Assembly (NCBI GenBank): GCA_008000375.1
Contig: SMOI01000031.1
Location: forward strand, 108,041 to 143,330
Source: Poteriospumella lacustris
Lineage: Eukaryota; Sar; Chrysophyceae; Chromulinales; Dinobryaceae
Direction of reading: 5' to 3'
Length of the DNA: 35,290 nt
Shown: positions 30,025 to 35,290 of the stretch, piece by piece
How the letters are laid out: every line of letters starts with the position of its first letter
Numbering within the stretch: position 1 is the first letter of the stretch
The notes under the pieces: model-generated
What the model was told of the DNA's origin: nothing
Database searches by the model: none
Seen by the model: only the letters and a program-made list of their open reading frames with translations
Made by a program: the position numbers and the translations under genes

Positions 30025-31350
30025 TCACTCTATTTTTCTCGTCTTTTCAATTGTGCGAGACGCCAGTTGAATGACGTAGAGTGTCAGGGAGAAACAGTAA
30101 ACAAAAACCGCAGAACAGTATCCAGCGAAGCCGAAAGTGCCAAAGTAGACCTTTGCTGCGGAGCCTATCAGGGGTGTGAGAATCCTCGCTGCCCTATCTG
30201 CTGTAGAACTGTAGCCCATCACTAATCCAATATTGGTCTTTGATGCACTTGAGGTCAAGGATTCATTTGCTTGAGCGTCATCTTTTGTCGCGTCATCTGA
30301 TGGCTTGCACTCAGCTTGTTGTGTACTTGCTATCATTCCTTGAATAATACACACAAAGAGTGTACTAGAAACCGATATTGCCGTTGATGCCATGACCACA
30401 ACGTAACGATCTTCGGTAACGGCCCAGAAAATTAATCCAAGAAACGTCGCCACACATAGGTGGGGAAGAAGCGAATGTGCGACACCTTTGAATTGCTTGG
30501 TAATAAAAGGCAGCAAAGTCGCACTAGTAATGGAGGAAACAACGCCACACCATCCCCAGAGCATGCCAGTTTCAGCAGCAGAAAATGAAAACTGTTCAAA
30601 TGCTTGAACTGAAAACATTCCTTCAAACAGGCAATTTCCCAATTGAAACACGAACTTCAGGTGAAGATAGTGAATCAAATCCTGCTCGCGCCCAGAGGAG
30701 TTGGAAGCCGTGGATGACGAACTAGATGATTTTACTGTTTTGGTTTTATTGTTCTTTAAAAATCCTTCTTCGGTCAATCTCTTCATGAATATCTCCGTGC
30801 CATAAACAGCTAGGGAGCCAGATCCACAGAATATGCTGGCAACAAACAAAACATTCGGTCCCATGACTTCAAACAGCATCCCACCCAAAATTGGACCAAC
30901 CACGTATGCACCATTAAGACACGCTGTTAATAACCCAATATCTTTCATGTATGATTCGGAATTCGGACTGTACTCGTACAATAGCGCTTGAGATAGCACC
31001 ATGCCGCATTTACAGCTTGCTGGAATGCATCTCCCGAGAATAAACAGCGGTAGCGATCCTGAGCGCAATGCAAAGATCATAAGGAAGAAGCCAAAGACTT
31101 GAGCGACTGCTGATATGTTGAACATCGTCGTTTTCCCGATAATATCACCAATTTTCCCTTGCAAAGGACTACTCAGCAAGGTTATTAGCGAAACTACTGA
31201 CGTTAAAGTGCTGGTTCCCATTGCATTCATACCAAACTGCGAAGTCATTTTGGGTAGCACAGGAATAACCATGCTCCATCCTATGCTGTCAAGAAGCACG
31301 AAGAGACCGACAGAATATCGCAAACAATCTATAGACCTGAAACCCTTCAT
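30025..31350 (-). CDS. Major facilitator superfamily transporter, TetA/SLC22A18-like, 441 aa
   Basis: A single exon runs from ATG 31350 (MKGFRSIDCLRYSVGLFVL). Twelve hydrophobic segments are discernible in two halves. Helix 1 carries LLDSIGWSMVIPVLPKM, as in drug:H+ antiporters of the TetA/SLC22A18 kind. The helix 2-3 loop has an MFS motif-A form, GKIGDIIGKTTM. The helix 5 region reads GAYVVGPILGGMLFEVMGP, resembling antiporter motif C. The central cytoplasmic loop is Lys/Ser-rich (KNNKTKTVKSSSSSS), and a second hydrophilic Ser/Asp/Glu-rich loop precedes the last helices. The substrate cannot be predicted. It is divergent from the channel gene with a 644-base shared upstream region. Confidence 0.88.
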   Translation of the reverse strand: MKGFRSIDCLRYSVGLFVLLDSIGWSMVIPVLPKMTSQFGMNAMGTSTLTSVVSLITLLSSPLQGKIGDIIGKTTMFNISAVAQVFGFFLMIFALRSGSLPLFILGRCIPASCKCGMVLSQALLYEYSPNSESYMKDIGLLTACLNGAYVVGPILGGMLFEVMGPNVLFVASIFCGSGSLAVYGTEIFMKRLTEEGFLKNNKTKTVKSSSSSSTASNSSGREQDLIHYLHLKFVFQLGNCLFEGMFSVQAFEQFSFSAAETGMLWGWCGVVSSITSATLLPFITKQFKGVAHSLLPHLCVATFLGLIFWAVTEDRYVVVMASTAISVSSTLFVCIIQGMIASTQQAECKPSDDATKDDAQANESLTSSASKTNIGLVMGYSSTADRAARILTPLIGSAAKVYFGTFGFAGYCSAVFVYCFSLTLYVIQLASRTIEKTRKIE

Positions 31351-31994
31351 CTCAGATTCGCAACGTTTTCCCCGTCAAAGGAGCAGCAGACTTTGTTCTT
31401 CAGACTTTGTTTCTGTGCACCACCATCAAAGAGCTTTCCTCTCATACTTTGCAGCAACACATTGTCTTCGATAGCTTGCATTTCTTTCACCTTCTTCTTG
31501 TTTCCTATCGATTCGATGATCGTTGGTCATCGTCACCACCACCGACGTTCCCACCTTCTTTTCATCGTCATCATCGCGTCATCTCCTTCTCTCCGCCGCC
31601 GAGAGGCCGAGCGGTTTCACAGTTGACCGTCATCATGCAACGGTTGTTTGTTGGTCGTTGAATTCCAAATTCCACCGCAGTTCTGGTTTTGATGACAGCT
31701 TTTCGATAACTAGTCGGAGAGAGTTGGCAGGGAAAACCTTTTGCTGTCACGTGACAACCTTGCCATTCTCATTGTTGGGCAGTCACATTTGTTAGTTTTC
31801 GTGTGTTAAGTGACCACTGATCAATTAGCGTCATTCCAGCGAACGGAAGTCTCGAACATCCATTTCACTCACTCAAGTCTTCTAGTCTTGGATGGTGTGA
31901 GACATCAGCACCTTTCATTTTCAGCGCAGTCGATTTTATTTTACTTCAAGATTGTGATTGCACACCTCGTTGATCTTCAGTGTCATCCTCCACA
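31351..31994. promoter_or_regulatory. Divergent promoter region, MFS transporter / ion channel
   Basis: This 644-base AT-rich gap lies between two start codons. It contains pyrimidine-rich stretches on the + strand (for example around 31480-31600, CATCATCGCGTCATCTCC-like) that could be the channel's leader. No exon with clear coding character was found. Confidence 0.4.
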
Positions 31995-34900
31995 ATGTTT
32001 TCCATGACGAACTTCGGTCGTGAGCGATCAGAAACAGCGGACTCTATGGGTTCCCAAAGTTCTAAAGGGTTTCGAATTAAGAGGAAGTTTACGAACATAT
32101 GCCAGGAAGCAGTAAAGTCAATATACTTTTGGATTCTTGTTGCTGTATGCACGTTTGCAGAACCGATGATGTGTGCCTATTATCCCTCGACATTTTTGCA
32201 CTATCTCCAGTTTGCAGTGCTGGGGCTCAGTACGATTCTCTTTTTCATGCAGCTTGTGGGTGTTGCTGCAAATGAATGGGCAAAAATATCTGCAATCGAG
32301 GCATTGACAAGCTTCAAAGGTCTGAGTATTCGACGGAAGGCCTCGAATTTGACGTGGTTGAAACTGTGGATCTTCTTTACTGCCGAGGGCGAGTACTTCT
32401 TTGAAGGTATCATTCTCATCTATGCCTGGGTTACCCTGCCCTATCGGCCAGGCTTGGCCATTCTCCGATGTTTCCGAGTCTTTCGTCTGTTGTGGTACGT
32501 TGGCCCTTCTCTAGTCGCGTCGATCGTTTTGATAAACAATGTAATGTGACCGATGTTGTTGTTGTGTAGGTTCTATGAAGTGGAAGTCTTCCGCGGTTTC
32601 CTTCATCTGACCATGGGTCGCATCATCGGTGAGCGCTTCATTCATCGAGCGATCAATGTCCTCAAGTTCTCGATCAACGCGATCAAAGCCTTGGCAGGCG
32701 AAGTGTTCTCGTTGACCGAAGAAACGCGCGGCGGACTCATGTTGATTATGATCTTTTTCTACTCCGCGTTTGTATTGGGTGCGACCATGTGGGTCGAAGG
32801 CGAGGGTCATTTCATCAACTGCCATGGCGTTGGGGAGTGCACGTTCACGTTGATCCGACTGACGTTTTTGGATGGCGACGGCTTCGATTTCGCGTATAAC
32901 TTGACGAAAGGGCATTACATTCTCTTTTTCATCACGATGGGTTACTTGGTGATCACTGCCTTGGGCATATTGAATGGATTGGTCGGTATTTTCGGTTCAT
33001 TGATCACCACGGCGTCGATTCAAGCGTTCGATGAGAACCAGGAAGAGGCCGCGTTGATGTACGACGCGAACGGCAATGGCGAAGGGAATGGCGAAGGTCA
33101 GGGCCTCCTCAGTGATGGTGGAGAAGTGTACAACACGAATCTTGGGCCAAGCGAGGACGAATCGGACGATTCTGAAGAAGAAGACGGAGGTGCGTACAGT
33201 GGAAACGCCAACGCCATCATGGACGATCCGAATGCGGGTGGTTCTGACGGCACCGGGCCCAATATCAGTGGCTCTTCGAGTGTTGACGATGGAGAAGGGA
33301 CGACTGGAAAGACGTCGAAAGTCACCGGTGGCGCACTGCGCAGGTCGATGGATATGATGCAAGAGCGTGATGTGTCGGTCATCGACTTGGAAGCGCAGGC
33401 ATCGGGTATCTTCCCGGCATCGCCCGTGCCGGCATCCACAACCAACAGCAGTCCAGTCAAGTCGATCATATCTCGCGGCCTCAGTGGCAAGGCGAAGAAC
33501 ATGCAAAAGTACGTGCGCATGCAAGCGGACGACGACGACGACGATGACGACGACGACGGCGACGTGAAGAACTTTGAAGCCGACGCCAACGACGATTTAT
33601 TCTCCATCGATTCCACCACGATGCAGCCACGTGTCCGACGCAACAGCAATGCGCATGCGCATGCACATCAACTGCCCGGTCCTTTGGAGAAAATTCAGTC
33701 AGGGGCCGCGCTGTTGGCGCGGAACAACTCGGCGTTCATGCAGGGTCGACTGCCGGCGCATAACAAGTCGGCCGCCGGCATGTCGATGCACAATATCCTT
33801 CACGCCACGGGTGGCGGATCGAAGTTTGTCATGCAGCAACTGGCCAAACGCCAACGCGAACAAAGTATGCGCAATCTCCATGCGAATACCAATGCGTCGT
33901 CATCACAGGCGCAGCTGGCGGCGGCCGGTCACTTGCACGGTAACAGTCACGGGTTGGCAAATTCGTTGCCCAGCTTTTTCGCGCCGAAGATCAATCCTAC
34001 CCTGGCTCAGCCCTCAGCATCAGCAGCGAACATTCAGCAGCGGCCGTCGTTGACCTCTGTGAACGGCAATCCCGAGGCGGTGGTATCATCACCGACGGGC
34101 TCGTCTAAAGAGCCACACGTGACCGAGCAGATGTCTCCGCCGCCGTCCGAACTGACCAGTCCTGTCACCGAAGAAGTGCGCAAAAAGTCCGTGCGCAATC
34201 GCTTTCAAATGGCCGCGCACATGGCAAAAGCGACAGCCGCAGCCACTGCTACTGCTACTGCTACTGCCAGCACGAGCGCCCCGACAGCAGCAGCGTCAGC
34301 AGCACCTGCGAGCGCGGCCCCGCATCCTGTGAACCCTCATCACGCGCACTTGATCGCTGCAGTCAATTCTGGAGGCACGAGCACCCCCGTGGGGATGTTC
34401 CCCGGGGCCTCTCCCGCCCCAAAGAAGATCAACAACATGTTTGGCGCCCTCGGCGGGCACCACCACCACGGCGCCAGCCATATATCCAACGCCAGTGCAC
34501 ACAGCAATACCTCCAACAGTCTGTTTGAAGTCGCACTCAGGCAGCATCAACAACAGCAACAGCAGCAGCAGCAGCAGGTTCACCAACACCAGCAACAGAT
34601 TCTACAGCAGCAGCATGGCTCCGTCTCCGTCGCCTCTGCGCTGCCGCCGGCCTTGGCTCATTTCATGAGCGATCAGTCGCAGCTGGGCGAGAAGCACACG
34701 CGCCAATTGGACGCCCTGCAGCAGCAAATGCAGCAGATGCAACAGACCATTGTCAGCCAGCAGGACATGCTGCAGAAGCTGATGCAGTCGCTCACACACG
34801 TCACCAGCATGTTGGTGCAGCAGCAACAGGTGCAGCAACAGCAGCAAGTCAGTCACCACAGTGGCAGTGCCCACCACTATCATAACAGCAGTAGCAGCAG

Positions 34901-35290
34901 TCACCATGGCCATTCCCATGAGGCTGCCTCTCAGGCCGCCTCTCAGGCTGCTCCATCTGCTGTCGCTGTCAATGTGCACGCGAATGTGCCCGGTTCATCA
35001 GCGCCGAACACGGCCGAATCGGAGATCTCGGCCATCACGACGTCGCCCAGCCCCGACGATGTCGTGCACCCGTTGAAAACGTCGCACAAGAGCGCGAAGT
35101 TCAAGGTTGCCGGTGCGACAGGTACTTCACCGTCGGTGTCCACTGGGGCGCCCACCTCCTCCGCTGCAAACGCCACCGCCAATGGGACCACCGGCTCGAG
35201 CAACCGAGCGCAGGGTATGCAGCTGATGGACATGTTCCGCCCTCGGTCGGCTGCCCATCATCACGGCAGCGGCCATCACGGCGCAGCTGC
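31995..35290 (+). CDS. Voltage-gated-type cation channel (6 TM) with long His/Gln-rich tail, 3' end outside window
   Basis: Exon 1 is 31995-32494 (ATG: MFSMTNFGRERSET) and exon 2 starts at 32570; the 75-nt intron is GTACGT...TGTGTAG. Joining completes S4: LRCFRVFRLLW with FYEVEVF (Arg158, Arg161, Arg164 at every third residue, a short voltage-sensor pattern). S1 is about 43-60, S2 70-90, S3 123-147. S5 is GLMLIMIFFYSAFVLGATMW (222-241). The pore loop is about 248-277, with FTLIRLTFLDGDGFDF as the likely filter region. S6 is HYILFFITMGYLVITALGIL (282-301) and onward. This is the PF00520-type single-domain fold; acidic Asp268 and Asp270 suggest cation permeation. More than 750 cytoplasmic residues follow: acidic runs, poly-Asp near 33530, His/Gln repeats (34550-34830), Ala/Thr repeats and a possible short coiled coil (LDALQQQMQQMQQTIVSQQD). 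No stop occurs before the window ends. Confidence 0.88.

Noticed and set aside
1-35290. CRISPR array, insertion sequence or viral segment
   Set aside because: No spaced direct repeats, transposase motif, terminal repeats or viral protein were seen. Repeats present are microsatellites or protein-coding repeats.

Overview
This window comes from a unicellular eukaryote with a compact nuclear genome. The signs are short GT-AG introns (ten deduced, 58-86 nt), clearly eukaryotic proteins (PEX12, RIO2 kinase, PIG-F, AGC and TKL-type kinases, a 6-TM cation channel), intergenic gaps of about 0.2-0.75 kb and no operons. A riboflavin-pathway reductase (RIB7 type) argues against an animal. DUF285/BspA-type 25-residue repeat proteins are common in algae and other protists. 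I cannot name the lineage from sequence alone.

Layout. 0.5-4.5 kb (+): a large coiled-coil, Ser/Arg-rich and acidic protein whose frame is broken several times. 4.9-6.2 kb (-): PEX12. 6.8-10.3 kb (+): a TKL-like kinase with a long unique N-terminus, also frame-broken. 10.8-13.4 kb (-): a Ser/Pro-rich orphan protein. 13.7-18.2 kb (+): a 1452-residue coiled-coil protein. 18.4-19.4 kb (-): RIB7. 19.7-20.7 kb (+) and 21.0-21.9 kb (-): an inverted pair of DUF285 repeat genes. 22.2-24.1 kb (+): a TPR protein. 24.4-26.1 kb (-): RIO2. 26.5-27.0 kb (+): a PIG-F-like membrane protein. 27.2-29.3 kb (-): a YANK/STK32-like kinase with an N-terminal MGC acylation signal. 30.0-31.4 kb (-): an MFS transporter. 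32.0 kb to the right edge (+): a voltage-gated-type cation channel, incomplete.

The genes share no single pathway. They cover peroxisome biogenesis, ribosome maturation, GPI anchors, flavin synthesis, signalling and transport, plus several lineage-specific coiled-coil or disordered proteins. Orientation alternates almost perfectly, so most gaps are shared divergent promoters or shared convergent 3' regions. The convergent gaps in the GC-rich left half carry hexanucleotide-like repeats. Base composition falls from very GC-rich (0.5-18 kb) through intermediate (18-26 kb) to clearly AT-richer (26-32.5 kb), then rises again inside the channel gene.

Frame breaks are confined to the two most GC-rich genes, so sequencing indels are the simplest explanation. 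No RNA gene, CRISPR array or mobile element was recognised.
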